A stretch of 64,000 nucleotides of DNA from Pseudomonas sp. SCA2728.1_7 (GTDB lineage Bacteria; Pseudomonadota; Gammaproteobacteria; Pseudomonadales; Pseudomonadaceae): assembly GCF_018138145.1 (NCBI RefSeq), contig NZ_CP073104.1, positions 6,477,001 through 6,541,000 of the forward strand, written 5' to 3'. The position numbers and the translations under genes were made by a program. Within the stretch, counting starts at the first letter, position 1. Every line of letters starts with the position of its first letter. Under the pieces are notes generated by a model. It ran no database searches. It had not been told where the DNA came from and saw only the letters and a list, made by a program, of their open reading frames with translations. This document shows positions 37,305-46,849 of the stretch, piece by piece.

Positions 37305-38912
37305 TCACATCCGGAACACGCCGAAGCGGCTCGGTTCGATTGGCGCGTTCAACGACGCGGACAAGGCCAGGGCCAGCACATCGCGGGTCTGCGCCGGGTC
37401 GATGACGCCGTCGTCCCACAGCCGTGCGCTGGAATAGTAGGGGTGACCCTGCTCTTCGTACTGGTCGAGAATCGGTTGCTTGATCTCGGCTTCCTGCTCA
37501 GCGCTGAAGGCCTGACCACTGCGTTCAGCCTGTTCGCGTTTGACCTGCACCAACACGCCCGCTGCCTGCTCGGCACCCATCACGCCGATCCGCGCGTTTG
37601 GCCACATCCACAGGAAGCGCGGATCGTAAGCGCGCCCGCACATGCCGTAGTTACCGGCGCCGAAGCTGCCGCCGATGATCACGGTGAATTTCGGCACTTT
37701 TGCGCAAGCCACGGCGGTTACCAGTTTTGCGCCGTGCTTGGCGATGCCGCCGGCCTCGTATTTCTGACCGACCATGAAGCCGGTGATGTTTTGCAGGAAC
37801 AGCAGCGGAATGCCGCGCTGGCAGGCCAGTTCGATGAAGTGCGCGCCTTTCTGCGCGGCTTCGGCGAAAAGGATGCCGTTGTTGGCCAGAATCGCGATCG
37901 GGTAGCCGTGCAGGTGCGCAAAGCCACACACCAGCGTGGTGCCGAACAAAGCCTTGAATTCATCGAACACCGAAGCGTCGACCAGTCGCGCAATCACTTC
38001 GCGCACGTCGAAGGGTTGCTTGGCGTCGGCGGAAACCACGCCGTACAACTCATCGCTGGCGTACAACGGCGCAATCGGCGTGCGTTGCTGCACTTCGCCG
38101 AGTTTGCGCCAGTTAAGGTTGGCGACGCTGCGGCGGGCGAGGGCGAGGGCGTGTTCGTCGCTCTCGGCGTAGTGGTCAGCGACCCCGGAAACCTTGCAGT
38201 GCACATCAGCGCCGCCCAGATCCTCGGCGCTGACCACTTCGCCGGTCGCGGCTTTCACCAGCGGCGGCCCGGCGAGGAAAATCGTCGCCTGATTGCGCAC
38301 CATGATCGCTTCGTCAGCCATTGCCGGCACATAAGCACCACCCGCAGTGCAGGAACCCATGACCACGGCGATCTGCGGGATGCCCATTGCACTCATGTTG
38401 GCCTGGTTGAAGAAGATCCGCCCGAAGTGCTCGCGATCCGGGAACACTTCGTCCTGACGCGGCAGGTTGGCGCCGCCGGAGTCCACCAGATAGATGCACG
38501 GCAGGCGATTCTGCTGCGCGATGGTCTGCGCGCGCAGGTGTTTTTTCACGGTCAGTGGATAGTACGAACCGCCCTTCACCGTCGCGTCGTTGGCGACGAT
38601 CATGCACTCGACGCCCTCAACCCGGCCGATACCGGCGATCACACCAGCGGCCGGTACGTCTTCGCCATACACAGCGTGGGCGGCCAATTGACTGATTTCC
38701 AGAAACGGTGAGCCCGGATCGAGCAGGCGATTGATGCGTTCGCGCGGCAGCAATTTACCGCGCGAGGTGTGGCGTTCCTGGGCTTTCGCGCCGCCGCCCT
38801 GCGCCACTTGGGCGAGCAGGGTGTGCAGGGCGTCGACCTGTTTGAGCATCGCCGCGCTGTTGGCGGCGAACTCCGCTGAACGAGGATTGAGCTGAGTGTG
38901 CAAGGTAGCCAT
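37305..38912 (-). CDS. liuB: 3-methylcrotonyl-CoA carboxylase, carboxyltransferase beta subunit
   Basis: 535-residue carboxyltransferase ([43 protein letters not shown]), partner of LiuD. It transfers CO2 from carboxybiotin to 3-methylcrotonyl-CoA. The length is that of the family. It starts 12 bases after liuA. Confidence 0.94.
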   Translation of the reverse strand: MATLHTQLNPRSAEFAANSAAMLKQVDALHTLLAQVAQGGGAKAQERHTSRGKLLPRERINRLLDPGSPFLEISQLAAHAVYGEDVPAAGVIAGIGRVEGVECMIVANDATVKGGSYYPLTVKKHLRAQTIAQQNRLPCIYLVDSGGANLPRQDEVFPDREHFGRIFFNQANMSAMGIPQIAVVMGSCTAGGAYVPAMADEAIMVRNQATIFLAGPPLVKAATGEVVSAEDLGGADVHCKVSGVADHYAESDEHALALARRSVANLNWRKLGEVQQRTPIAPLYASDELYGVVSADAKQPFDVREVIARLVDASVFDEFKALFGTTLVCGFAHLHGYPIAILANNGILFAEAAQKGAHFIELACQRGIPLLFLQNITGFMVGQKYEAGGIAKHGAKLVTAVACAKVPKFTVIIGGSFGAGNYGMCGRAYDPRFLWMWPNARIGVMGAEQAAGVLVQVKREQAERSGQAFSAEQEAEIKQPILDQYEEQGHPYYSSARLWDDGVIDPAQTRDVLALALSASLNAPIEPSRFGVFRM

Positions 38913-38924
38913 GGCCAGCTCCGT

Positions 38925-40088
38925 TTAGCGGGTTTCGTTGAACAGTTCGCGACCGATCAGCATGCGACGGATCTCACTGGTGCCGGCGCCGATTTCGTAC
39001 AGCTTTGCGTCGCGCAGCAAGCGGCCCGCCGGGAATTCGTTGATGTAACCGTTACCGCCGAGAATCTGGATCGCGTCGAGGGCCATTTGTGTGGCGCGTT
39101 CGGCGGTGTAGAGGATCACCCCGGCGGCGTCTTTGCGGGTGGTTTCGCCACGCTCGCAAGCCTGCGCAACTGCATAGAGGTAGGCGCGGCTGGCGTTGAG
39201 TTGGGTGTACATGTCGGCGACTTTGCCCTGGATCAGCTGGAATTCGCCGATGCTCTGGCCGAACTGTTTGCGGTCGTGGATGTACGGCACGATCAGGTCC
39301 ATGCACGACTGCATGATCCCGGTCGGGCCACCGGAGAGAACCACGCGCTCGTAATCGAGGCCGCTCATCAGCACTTTGACGCCGCCGTTGAGGACGCCGA
39401 GGATGTTTTCTTCCGGCACTTCAACGTCATCGAAGAACAGTTCGCAGGTGTTGGAACCGCGCATGCCGAGCTTGTCGAACTTGTTGCTGCGGCTGAAGCC
39501 TTTCCAGTCGCGCTCGACGATGAAGGCGGTGATGCCGTGCGGGCCTTTTTCCAGATCGGTCTTGGCGTAGATCACGTAAGTGTTGGCGTCAGGGCCGTTG
39601 GTGATCCAGGTCTTGCTGCCGTTGAGGACGTAACGGTCGCCGCGTTTGTCGGCGCGCAGCTTCATAGAGACCACGTCGGAGCCGGCATTCGGTTCGCTCA
39701 TGGCGAGGGCGCCGACGTGCTCGCCGCTGATCAGTTTCGGCAGGTATTTGCTTTTCTGTTCGTGGTTGCCGTTGCGATTGATCTGGTTGACGCAGAGGTT
39801 GGAGTGCGCGCCGTAGGACAACGCTACAGAGGCCGAACCGCGGCTGATTTCTTCCATCGCCACCACGTGCGCCAGGTAACCCAGGCCCGCGCCGCCGTAC
39901 TCTTCCGGCACGGTGATGCCGAGCAGGCCCATGTCACCGAACTTGCGCCACATGTCGGCGGGGAACAGGTTGTCGCTGTCGATCTGCGCCGCGCGCGGGG
40001 CGATCTCCTTGGCGACAAAGGACTGCACCTGATCGCGCAACATGTCGATGGTTTCACCGAGGGCGAAGTTCAGGGATGGATAGCTCAT
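38925..40088 (-). CDS. liuA: Isovaleryl-CoA dehydrogenase
   Basis: 387-residue acyl-CoA dehydrogenase. It has the FAD-binding family motifs ([34 protein letters not shown]) and [24 protein letters not shown]. It oxidises isovaleryl-CoA from leucine. First gene of the operon; two LiuR-type palindromes lie 57 and 99 bases upstream of the start. Confidence 0.93.
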   Translation of the reverse strand: MSYPSLNFALGETIDMLRDQVQSFVAKEIAPRAAQIDSDNLFPADMWRKFGDMGLLGITVPEEYGGAGLGYLAHVVAMEEISRGSASVALSYGAHSNLCVNQINRNGNHEQKSKYLPKLISGEHVGALAMSEPNAGSDVVSMKLRADKRGDRYVLNGSKTWITNGPDANTYVIYAKTDLEKGPHGITAFIVERDWKGFSRSNKFDKLGMRGSNTCELFFDDVEVPEENILGVLNGGVKVLMSGLDYERVVLSGGPTGIMQSCMDLIVPYIHDRKQFGQSIGEFQLIQGKVADMYTQLNASRAYLYAVAQACERGETTRKDAAGVILYTAERATQMALDAIQILGGNGYINEFPAGRLLRDAKLYEIGAGTSEIRRMLIGRELFNETR

Positions 40089-40144
40089 GGGTCACCTTTT
40101 GGCTTTTTTGTAGGGTGGGGAGGGCGGTCACTCGGCTCTCACCT

Positions 40145-40158
40145 TTACGTTAACGTAA
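40145..40158. promoter_or_regulatory. LiuR-type palindrome, liuA-proximal
   Basis: Perfect 14-bp palindrome TTACGTTAACGTAA. Same core as the sites at 40187 and 44234. It lies in the liuA promoter region; LiuR is a MerR-family regulator. Confidence 0.75.
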
Positions 40159-40186
40159 GCCTGTGATGGATGGCTGTCAATCACCC

Positions 40187-40202
40187 TTTACGTTAACGTC
40201 AA
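40187..40202. promoter_or_regulatory. LiuR-type palindrome, liuA-distal
   Basis: TTTACGTTAACGTCAA, one mismatch from a 16-bp palindrome, centred 43 bp (about four helical turns) from the proximal site. Confidence 0.75.
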
Positions 40203-40249
40203 CTTGAGCGAGAGTAGGGGCAGTTCAAGATTGAAAGCTGATTAGTTTT

Positions 40250-40340
40250 TGTAGGAGTGATCCTGCTCGCGATCGCGTTGTGTCAGTCGACGTAAATGTT
40301 GACTGATGGATCGAGATCGCGAGCAGGCTCACTCCTACAA
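40250..40340. repeat. REPIN, TA allele, head-to-head
   Basis: Arms TTGTAGGAGTGATCCTGCTC (one change) and the regular complement. It lies between the LiuR sites and the acyl-CoA synthetase gene, separating the two divergent units. Confidence 0.88.
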
Positions 40341-40382
40341 GTGACCGTCGGCAACCCATAAATAAAGACAATAGGGGTCGTC

Positions 40383-42080
40383 ATGGATCAACCCAGTGCA
40401 AACCCGCAGCGCAGCTACACCCGTGGTTCTCAGGACAAAGCCTTGCTGGCGATGACCATCGGACAGAAGTTTGATCAGACGGTCGCGCAGTACCCGGACG
40501 GTGAAGCGCTGGTGGTGCGCCATCAGCAGCTGCGCTATTCCTGGCGACAACTGGCCGATGCAGTCGATCTGCACGCCAGAGCGCTGCTGGCTTTGGGTTT
40601 GCAGGCCGGCGACCGGCTCGGTATCTGGGCACCCAACTGCGCACAATGGTGCATTACACAATTCGCCACCGCGAAAATCGGCGTGATCCTGGTCAACGTC
40701 AACCCGGCCTACCGTAGCTCCGAACTCGAATACGTACTCAAGCAATCCGGCTGCCAATGGCTGGTTTGCGCCGGGGCGTTCAAGTCCTCCAACTACCACA
40801 CCATGTTGCAGGGATTGGTGCCGGAACTGGCCGAGCAATCCATCGGCCAATTGCGCAACGAGCGCCTGCCGGACTTGCGCGGGGTGATCAGCCTCGATGC
40901 GCAGCCACCGTCAGGTTTCCTGCCGTGGTCGCAATTGGCCGACATGGCAAGCAGTGTCTCCAAAGAACAACTACACGAACGCAGCGACAGCCTGCACTTC
41001 GATCAAGCGGTCAACATCCAGTACACCTCCGGCACCACCGGTTTCCCCAAGGGCGCGACCCTCAGTCACTACAACATCCTCAACAACGGTTACATGGTCG
41101 GCGAAAGCATCGGCCTGACCCCGCGCGACCGCCTGGTGATCCCGGTACCGCTGTACCACTGCTTCGGCATGGTCATGGGCAACCTCGGCTGCATCACCCA
41201 CGGCAGCACGATGATTTACCCCAACGATGCCTTCGACCCGTTGCTGACCCTGCAAACCGTCGCCGAAGAAAAAGCCACCGGCCTCTATGGCGTACCGACC
41301 ATGTTCATCGCCATGCTCGACCAGCCACAGCGCGGCGAATTCGATCTGTCGAGCCTGCGCACCGGGATCATGGCCGGTGCGACGTGCCCGATCGAAGTAA
41401 TGCGCCGGGTCATCAGCGAGATGCACATGAGCGAAGTGCAGATCGCCTACGGCATGACCGAAACCAGCCCGGTGTCGCTGCAAACCGGGCCAAACGATGA
41501 ACTGGAATTACGCGTGACCACCGTTGGCCGCACCCAGCCACAACTGGAAAGCAAGATCATTGACGAAGCCGGCAACCTCGTGCCGCGCGGCACCATCGGC
41601 GAACTGTGCACCCGTGGTTACAGCGTGATGCTCGGCTATTGGAGCAATCCGCAGGCCACCGCTGAAGCCATCGATGAGGCGGGCTGGATGCACACCGGCG
41701 ACCTGGCGAGCATGAACGAGGAGGGTTACGTCAACATTGCCGGGCGCAACAAGGACATGATCATCCGTGGTGGCGAGAACGTTTATCCGCGTGAGCTGGA
41801 AGAGTTTTTCTTCACTCACCCGGCGGTGGCGGACGTGCAGGTGATCGGCATTCCGTGCTCGCGTTATGGTGAGGAGATTGTCGCCTGGATCAAATTTCAT
41901 CCCGGCCACAGCGCTTCGGAGCTGGAGCTGCAAACCTGGTGCAAGGAGCGCATCGCGCACTTCAAGACGCCACGGCACTTCAAGTTCGTCGAAGAGTTTC
42001 CGATGACGGTCACGGGCAAGATTCAGAAATTCAGAATGCGGGAAATAAGCATCGAAGAACTACGCGAAAAGCAGGCCTGA
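40383..42080 (+). CDS. AMP-binding acyl-CoA synthetase
   Basis: 565-residue adenylate-forming enzyme with the P-loop signature [24 protein letters not shown], the hinge [21 protein letters not shown] and the C-terminal lysine in VTGKIQKF. It activates a fatty acid (possibly short or branched, given its liu neighbours) with CoA. It diverges from liuA and may be under LiuR. The exact substrate is not visible from sequence. Confidence 0.88.
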   Translation: MDQPSANPQRSYTRGSQDKALLAMTIGQKFDQTVAQYPDGEALVVRHQQLRYSWRQLADAVDLHARALLALGLQAGDRLGIWAPNCAQWCITQFATAKIGVILVNVNPAYRSSELEYVLKQSGCQWLVCAGAFKSSNYHTMLQGLVPELAEQSIGQLRNERLPDLRGVISLDAQPPSGFLPWSQLADMASSVSKEQLHERSDSLHFDQAVNIQYTSGTTGFPKGATLSHYNILNNGYMVGESIGLTPRDRLVIPVPLYHCFGMVMGNLGCITHGSTMIYPNDAFDPLLTLQTVAEEKATGLYGVPTMFIAMLDQPQRGEFDLSSLRTGIMAGATCPIEVMRRVISEMHMSEVQIAYGMTETSPVSLQTGPNDELELRVTTVGRTQPQLESKIIDEAGNLVPRGTIGELCTRGYSVMLGYWSNPQATAEAIDEAGWMHTGDLASMNEEGYVNIAGRNKDMIIRGGENVYPRELEEFFFTHPAVADVQVIGIPCSRYGEEIVAWIKFHPGHSASELELQTWCKERIAHFKTPRHFKFVEEFPMTVTGKIQKFRMREISIEELREKQA

Positions 42081-42089
42081 CACAAACCC

Positions 42090-42180
42090 CTGTAGGAGTG
42101 AGCCTGCTCGCGATAGCGTCGTGTCAGTCGATGCAATACTGACTGATACACCGCTATCGCGAGCAGGCTCACTCCTACAG
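42090..42180. repeat. REPIN, TA allele, head-to-head
   Basis: Arms CTGTAGGAGTGAGCCTGCTC and its complement, with a spacer of the GTGTCAGTCGA / GACTGATACA type. It follows the synthetase stop by 10 bases. Confidence 0.9.
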
Positions 42181-42216
42181 GGGATCGGTGTTGGAAAGAG
42201 GAATCACAGAAAGCAC

Positions 42217-42240
42217 AAAGGGGAGCCGAGGCTCCCCTTT
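42217..42240. terminator. Terminator shared by the synthetase gene and crcY
   Basis: AAAGGGGAGCC / GGCTCCCCTTT hairpin with a very small loop; on the plus strand AATTTTG follows. It ends crcY transcription on the minus strand and the synthetase gene on the plus strand. Confidence 0.85.
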
Positions 42241-42588
42241 AATTTTGTCGTCGCGTGCTCTTTTTTATTATTGAGGGTCGGTCTGTTGTTGTTTTTGGCA
42301 ACCGTGGCCCTTTACCGCTGTTTTTGGCGACCCCCATCCGGGGTCAAGAGCAAACGTATTTTTTTGAGCGCTGATCTGCTTTCTCGCTAAGCGATCCAAC
42401 CGATTCGGGAGCTACCTGAAGGTAGTTTTATTGTTCTCTGCCCGGTTGCGGGTCACTCCTGAGAGCACCCTGAAAAGCACACCTTCTCCAAAAAAATCTG
42501 TTAGCTGCGTCTCTGCCGTGTTGTTTTTGTTATGTCAGAGTCGGTACGTCTTATTTTTATTGGTTTGCTGCTTTTTATTCTTGTTATG
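42217..42588 (-). ncRNA. crcY: CrcY-type regulatory RNA (Hfq/Crc-sequestering)
   Basis: The minus strand of this gene-free region is rich in A-runs of the Crc/Hfq type: AACAAGAATAAAAAGC, CCAATAAAAATAAG, ATAACAAAAACAACAC, AGAACAATAAAAC, CCAAAAACAACAACAG and CAATAATAAAAAAG, about six to eight sites separated by short stems. It begins about 12 bases after a canonical sigma-54 promoter and ends at a strong hairpin, giving about 370 nt, near the size of known CrcZ/CrcY. It lies next to the HMG-CoA lyase gene, where I recall crcY lies in P. putida. These RNAs titrate Hfq-Crc and lift catabolite repression under CbrAB control. Confidence 0.87.
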
Positions 42589-42599
42589 CCATAGAGATA

Positions 42600-42614
42600 G
42601 CAGAAGCCGTGCCA
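42600..42614 (-). promoter_or_regulatory. Sigma-54 promoter of crcY
   Basis: Minus strand TTGGCACGGCTTCTGCT: -24 element GG (42613-42612) and -12 element GC (42601-42600) separated by exactly 10 bases, as required for RpoN promoters. An activator is needed; CbrB is the known one for crcZ/crcY. Confidence 0.88.
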
Positions 42615-42695
42615 ACTTTAAAAATACGTTATAAATCAATGACTTGAAAATTAAGGCGTTTTTTCACTCCGACGAAACCAGACAATTTGTTTCCG

Positions 42696-42736
42696 TGTTA
42701 CTCGCTTCAACCCACATTCCAGACACAGCGGTAACA
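42696..42736. promoter_or_regulatory. Candidate CbrB upstream activating sites
   Basis: TGTTAC (42696-42701) and GTAACA (42731-42736) lie in inverted orientation about 110-150 bases upstream of the crcY start, the usual distance for a sigma-54 activator. The half-site matches the TGTTAC/GTAACA subsites reported for CbrB. Confidence 0.65.
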
Positions 42737-42746
42737 CCTTGTCCCC

Positions 42747-43646
42747 TCACTGTGCGCTGCGAGCCTTGGCCACGCGCGAACCGCTCGGGCGACCGAGCAC
42801 CGCGCTGATCTGCTGACCCGCAGCAATCAAGGCGTCCAGGTCAATTCCGGTCTTGATGCCGAGGCCGTTGAGCAGGTACACCACATCTTCGGTAGCAACG
42901 TTACCGCTCGCGCCTTTGGCGTACGGGCAGCCGCCGAGGCCCGCGATAGAGCTGTCGAACACCGAAATCCCTTCGAGCAGGCTGGCGTAGATGTTGGCCA
43001 TGGCCTGGCCGTAAGTGTCGTGGAAGTGCCCGGCGAGTTTTTCCTGTGGCACTTGCGCCGACACCACTTCAAACAAGCGGCGAGTCGCGCCAGCGGTGCC
43101 GGTGCCAATGGTGTCGCCCAGCGATACTTCGTAGCAGCCCATCGCATACAACTCGCGCGCGACCATCGCCACTTGCTCCGGCGCGACCGTGCCTTCGTAC
43201 GGGCAGCCGAGCACGCAGGACACGTAACCGCGCACGGTAACGCCGTGCTGCTGCGCGGCTTCCATGATCGGCGCAAAGCGCGCCAGACTTTCGCTGATCG
43301 AGCAGTTGATGTTGCGCTGTGAGAACGCCTCAGACGCGGCGGCGAACACCGCGACTTCCTTGACCCCGGCGGCTATGGCGTCCTCGAAGCCGCGCAGGTT
43401 TGGCGCCAATGCACCGTAGGTCACGCCGGGTTTGCGCTGGATTTGTGCGAACACCTCGGCGGAACCGGCCATTTGCGGTACCCATTTCGGCGAAACGAAA
43501 CTGCCGACTTCTATATAGCCGAGACCGGCGGCGCTGAGGGCGTCGACCAGTTGCACCTTGTCGGCGACGCTGATCGGTTGGGCTTCGTTCTGCAGGCCAT
43601 CGCGCGGGCCGACTTCGATCAGGCGTACTTGGGAGGGGAGGGACAT
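42747..43646 (-). CDS. hmgL: Hydroxymethylglutaryl-CoA lyase
   Basis: 299-residue HMG-CoA lyase with VRLIEVGPRDGLQNE at the start, the active-site loop GLGGCPYAKGASGNVATEDV and the metal-binding GHFHDTYGQA. It splits HMG-CoA into acetoacetate and acetyl-CoA, the end of leucine breakdown (LiuE in P. aeruginosa). It is on the same strand as liuR, 145 bases downstream with a REPIN between. The long open frame upstream encodes REP sequence and is not used. Confidence 0.93.
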   Translation of the reverse strand: MSLPSQVRLIEVGPRDGLQNEAQPISVADKVQLVDALSAAGLGYIEVGSFVSPKWVPQMAGSAEVFAQIQRKPGVTYGALAPNLRGFEDAIAAGVKEVAVFAAASEAFSQRNINCSISESLARFAPIMEAAQQHGVTVRGYVSCVLGCPYEGTVAPEQVAMVARELYAMGCYEVSLGDTIGTGTAGATRRLFEVVSAQVPQEKLAGHFHDTYGQAMANIYASLLEGISVFDSSIAGLGGCPYAKGASGNVATEDVVYLLNGLGIKTGIDLDALIAAGQQISAVLGRPSGSRVAKARSAQ

Positions 43647-43684
43647 GGCGGTTGACCTGCTCTTTTGAATTCGTGGAGAACCCT

Positions 43685-43773
43685 TGTAGGAGTGAGCCTG
43701 CTCGCGATAGCGGTGTGTCAGATAATATTTGTTCGACTGACACACCGCTATCGCGAGCAGGCTCACTCCTACA
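43685..43773. repeat. REPIN, TA allele, head-to-head, between liuR and hmgL
   Basis: Arms TTGTAGGAGTGAGCCTGCTC and complement, spacer GGTGTGTCAG / CTGACACACC. It lies between two genes that are likely cotranscribed. Confidence 0.9.
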
Positions 43774-43791
43774 GGGGATTTGTGGTGTTTG

Positions 43792-44190
43792 TCAGATCGC
43801 TTGCTGGTTCTTGAGGGTTTGCTCCAGCGCCTGCACGCAGCGCTCTTCAGCGGTATCGAGTTCCAGCTTCATCTGTTCGATATCCAGCAACTGCTGCTCC
43901 AGCTGCTCGCGGCGCTCGCTGATTTTCGCCAGCATGCTGTTGAGCTGCTTGGTGTTACCGCTGGACGGGTCGTAAAGCTCGATCAGTTCGCGGCATTCGG
44001 CCAGCGAGAAACCGATGCGTTTGCCGCGCAGGATCAGCTTCAGGCTGACCTTGTCGCGTGGCGAATAGATACGTTCCTGGCCACGGCGCTCAGGGCTGAG
44101 CAGGCCTTGCTCTTCATAAAAGCGGATCGCCCGGGTGGTGATGTCCAGCTCGCGGGCGAGGTCGGAGATGCTGTAAGTCTGGCTGCTCAT
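43792..44190 (-). CDS. liuR: MerR family regulator of leucine/isovalerate degradation
   Basis: 132 residues: MerR winged helix (YSISDLARELDITTRAIRFYEEQGLLSPERRG) and a coiled coil for dimerisation. It has no metal-binding cysteines. Family and location identify LiuR. A perfect 16-bp palindrome like those before liuA lies 44 bases upstream of its start, so autoregulation is likely. Confidence 0.9.
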   Translation of the reverse strand: MSSQTYSISDLARELDITTRAIRFYEEQGLLSPERRGQERIYSPRDKVSLKLILRGKRIGFSLAECRELIELYDPSSGNTKQLNSMLAKISERREQLEQQLLDIEQMKLELDTAEERCVQALEQTLKNQQAI

Positions 44191-44233
44191 GGAAGCGCTC
44201 GGAAAAAGGTCTTGGCGCTAAGCTAATGGCAGG

Positions 44234-44249
44234 TTGACGTTTACGTCAA
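44234..44249. promoter_or_regulatory. LiuR-type palindrome upstream of liuR
   Basis: TTGACGTTTACGTCAA, symmetric apart from its centre. It shares ACGT-N-ACGT half-sites with the two liuA-promoter sites. Confidence 0.75.
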
Positions 44250-44277
44250 GCAGGATGATCTGTGGTGTTCATGCTGG

Positions 44278-44347
44278 CCTCATCGCGAGCAGGCTCACTC
44301 CTACAGGGAACGCATTCCACATGTAGGAGTGAGCCTGCTCGCGATGG
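44278..44347. repeat. REPIN, TA allele, tail-to-tail topology
   Basis: CATCGCGAGCAGGCTCACTC and its inverted copy with the short spacer GGGAACGCATTCCACATG. It lies upstream of liuR and downstream of a LysR gene. Confidence 0.9.
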
Positions 44348-44367
44348 TAGCGCCGCGGTAAAAAGCC

Positions 44368-45297
44368 CTACACCTTATCGAGCTTCTTCTCCTGCGCCGT
44401 CACCTGTTGGCACAACTCGATCATCTGCTCGCGCATCCAGCGATTCGCCGGGTCCTGGTCAGTACTTTCATGCCAATACAGGTGCGTCTCCACGGGCGGA
44501 ACATCATTCACCGGCAAATTAAACGCTTGCAGCTCATGCCGACGGGCGAAGCGCTCCGGCACGGTCATGACCATGTCGGTCTGCTGCATCACCTGCGACG
44601 CCATCAGATAGTGCTGCGAGCGCAGGGCAATCTTGCGCTGAATGCCCATTTTGCCCAGCGCCAGATCGACATAACCCAAACCACTGCGGCGGCTGGAAAT
44701 GTGGATATGCGTCAGCGACAGGTAATCATCCAGCGATAGCTTTTCTTTGCCCGCCATCGGATGACCCTTGCGCATCGCGCAGACGTAACGGTCTTCCATC
44801 AGCTTGACGTGGCGCACCTGCGGGTCGGTGTTGAGCGGTGCATCCACGGCAAAATCCAGGCGTCCGGCGGCGAGTTCCTTGGTGGTCTCCCGACGTTTTG
44901 ACAGAAAACTTTCGATAATCACGGTCGGCGCTAGACGGCGCAGGCGCTGGAACAGCGGCGGCAAAATCACCGCTTCGGTGAGGTCGGTCATGCTGATGCG
45001 GTAGGTCTTGACCGCTTGCGCCGGGTTGAAGATGCGGCTTTCCTGCACCGACACGCGCAGCAACGACAACGCGTTGCGCACCGGGCCGATGATGTTTTGC
45101 GCCATCGGTGTCGGCACCATGCCCTGTGCGGTGCGCACGAACAGCGGATCGTTGAAGGTCTCGCGCAACCGCGCCAAGGCGTTGGACACCGCCGGCTGGG
45201 TGATGCCGACAATCTGCCCGGCGCGGGTCAGGTTGGCTTCGGTGTAGATCGCGTCGAAGACGATGAAAAGGTTGAGGTCGACCTTACTCAGATTCAT
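44368..45297 (-). CDS. LysR family regulator (NodD-like), divergent from an acyl-CoA dehydrogenase
   Basis: 309 residues. The N-terminus LNLFIVFDAIYTEANLTRAGQIVGITQPAVSNALARLRE is the NodD/SyrM-like subgroup signature. Effector domain follows. AGAGAAG lies before ATG 45297. It diverges across 185 bases from the acyl-CoA dehydrogenase gene, which it probably controls. Confidence 0.88.
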   Translation of the reverse strand: MNLSKVDLNLFIVFDAIYTEANLTRAGQIVGITQPAVSNALARLRETFNDPLFVRTAQGMVPTPMAQNIIGPVRNALSLLRVSVQESRIFNPAQAVKTYRISMTDLTEAVILPPLFQRLRRLAPTVIIESFLSKRRETTKELAAGRLDFAVDAPLNTDPQVRHVKLMEDRYVCAMRKGHPMAGKEKLSLDDYLSLTHIHISSRRSGLGYVDLALGKMGIQRKIALRSQHYLMASQVMQQTDMVMTVPERFARRHELQAFNLPVNDVPPVETHLYWHESTDQDPANRWMREQMIELCQQVTAQEKKLDKV

Positions 45298-45482
45298 AAC
45301 GCGGCTTCTCTTGTTATTTAGGGCGGTGTTTTGGGGGCTGGCAATCAGCCGATCATATATCGGTGATGAATGTTTATACACGCCGAGAATAGGCTAGGTA
45401 AATTATCAGCGCTGTTCTAGCATCGATTGCATGGCTTAAACAACCTCTGCTCAAGAACTGCCTTAACCATCGGGAGCTGCTC

Positions 45483-46712
45483 ATGGATTTCGCTTATTCG
45501 CCCAAGGTGCAAGAACTGCGTGAGCGCGTGACCGCGTTCATGGACACTTACGTTTACCCGGCCGAAGCCGTGTTCGAGCGCCAGGTTGCCGAAGGCGATC
45601 GCTGGCAGCCGACGGCGATCATGGAAGAGCTCAAAGCCAAGGCCAAAGCCGAAGGTTTGTGGAATCTGTTCCTGCCGGAATCGGAGCTCGGTGCCGGTCT
45701 GACCAACCTTGAATACGCGCCGCTCGCGGAAATCATGGGCCGCTCGCTGCTCGGCCCCGAGCCGTTCAACTGCTCGGCGCCAGACACCGGCAACATGGAA
45801 GTACTGGTGCGCTACGCCAACGAAGAACAGAAACAACGCTGGCTCGAACCACTGCTGCGCGGCGAGATCCGCTCGGCATTCGCCATGACCGAACCGGATG
45901 TGGCTTCCTCCGACGCTACCAACATGGCCGCCCGCGCCGTGCGTGATGGCGACGAGTGGGTGATCAACGGCAAAAAATGGTGGACCTCCGGCGCCTGCGA
46001 TCCGCGTTGCAAGATCCTGATCTTCATGGGCCTGAGCAACCCCGATGCGCCACGCCACGCCCAGCACTCGATGATCCTCGTGCCGGTTGACACGCCCGGC
46101 GTGAAGATCGTCCGTCCGTTGCCGGTATTCGGTTACGACGACGCACCACACGGCCACGCTGAAGTGCTGTTCGACAATGTGCGCGTACCGTATGAAAACG
46201 TCTTGCTGGGTGAGGGCCGTGGCTTCGAGATTGCTCAAGGTCGCCTTGGCCCAGGCCGCATTCACCACTGCATGCGCTCGATTGGCATGGCTGAACGGGC
46301 ACTGGAATTAATGTGCAAACGCGCGGTGAGCCGCACTGCCTTCGGTAAACCGCTGGCGCGTTTGGGCGGTAACGTCGACAAGATCGCCGACTCGCGAATG
46401 GAGATCGACATGGCGCGCCTGCTGACGTTGAAAGCGGCGTACATGATGGACACCGCGGGTAACAAAGTGGCGAAAAGCGAAATCGCGCAGATCAAAGTGG
46501 TTGCGCCGAACGTCGCGCTGCGGGTGATCGATCGGGCCATCCAGATGCATGGCGGGGCAGGGGTGTCGAACGACTTCCCGCTGGCCTACATGTACGCGAT
46601 GCAACGTACTTTGCGCCTGGCCGATGGCCCGGACGAAGTTCACCGTGCGGCGATCGGCAAGTTCGAGATCGGCAAATATGTGCCGAAGGAAATGCTGCGA
46701 AGCGAGCGCTGA
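45483..46712 (+). CDS. Acyl-CoA dehydrogenase
   Basis: 409 residues with the FAD motifs [16 protein letters not shown] and [14 protein letters not shown] and the C-terminal [34 protein letters not shown]. It resembles the long ACAD10/11-type branch rather than the liu enzyme. Substrate unknown. GGGAG is 7 bases before the ATG. Confidence 0.9.
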   Translation: MDFAYSPKVQELRERVTAFMDTYVYPAEAVFERQVAEGDRWQPTAIMEELKAKAKAEGLWNLFLPESELGAGLTNLEYAPLAEIMGRSLLGPEPFNCSAPDTGNMEVLVRYANEEQKQRWLEPLLRGEIRSAFAMTEPDVASSDATNMAARAVRDGDEWVINGKKWWTSGACDPRCKILIFMGLSNPDAPRHAQHSMILVPVDTPGVKIVRPLPVFGYDDAPHGHAEVLFDNVRVPYENVLLGEGRGFEIAQGRLGPGRIHHCMRSIGMAERALELMCKRAVSRTAFGKPLARLGGNVDKIADSRMEIDMARLLTLKAAYMMDTAGNKVAKSEIAQIKVVAPNVALRVIDRAIQMHGGAGVSNDFPLAYMYAMQRTLRLADGPDEVHRAAIGKFEIGKYVPKEMLRSER

Positions 46713-46730
46713 TCCAGCACCGCGTTATCG

Positions 46731-46819
46731 TTCTTCGCGAGCAGGCTCGCTCCCACATGGGATCGCATTCTTCCAATTGGAATGCGGTTAAATGTGGGAG
46801 CGAGCCTGCTCGCGAAGGG
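46731..46819. repeat. REPIN, GC allele, tail-to-tail topology
   Basis: CTTCGCGAGCAGGCTCGCTC and its inverted copy around a longer spacer that itself contains the inverted repeat GCATTC / GAATGC. Confidence 0.88.
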
Positions 46820-46849
46820 GCCTGAACATTCAGTACATAACCATCAGGC

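Noticed and set aside
36363..38711. 782-codon open frame antisense to liuB and liuC
   Set aside because: It is the shadow of GC-rich codons of well-identified genes, has no domain logic and crosses a REPIN.
42431..42634. 67-codon frame in the crcY region
   Set aside because: Its Phe/Leu/Cys-rich translation is simply the complement of the A-rich CrcY motifs.
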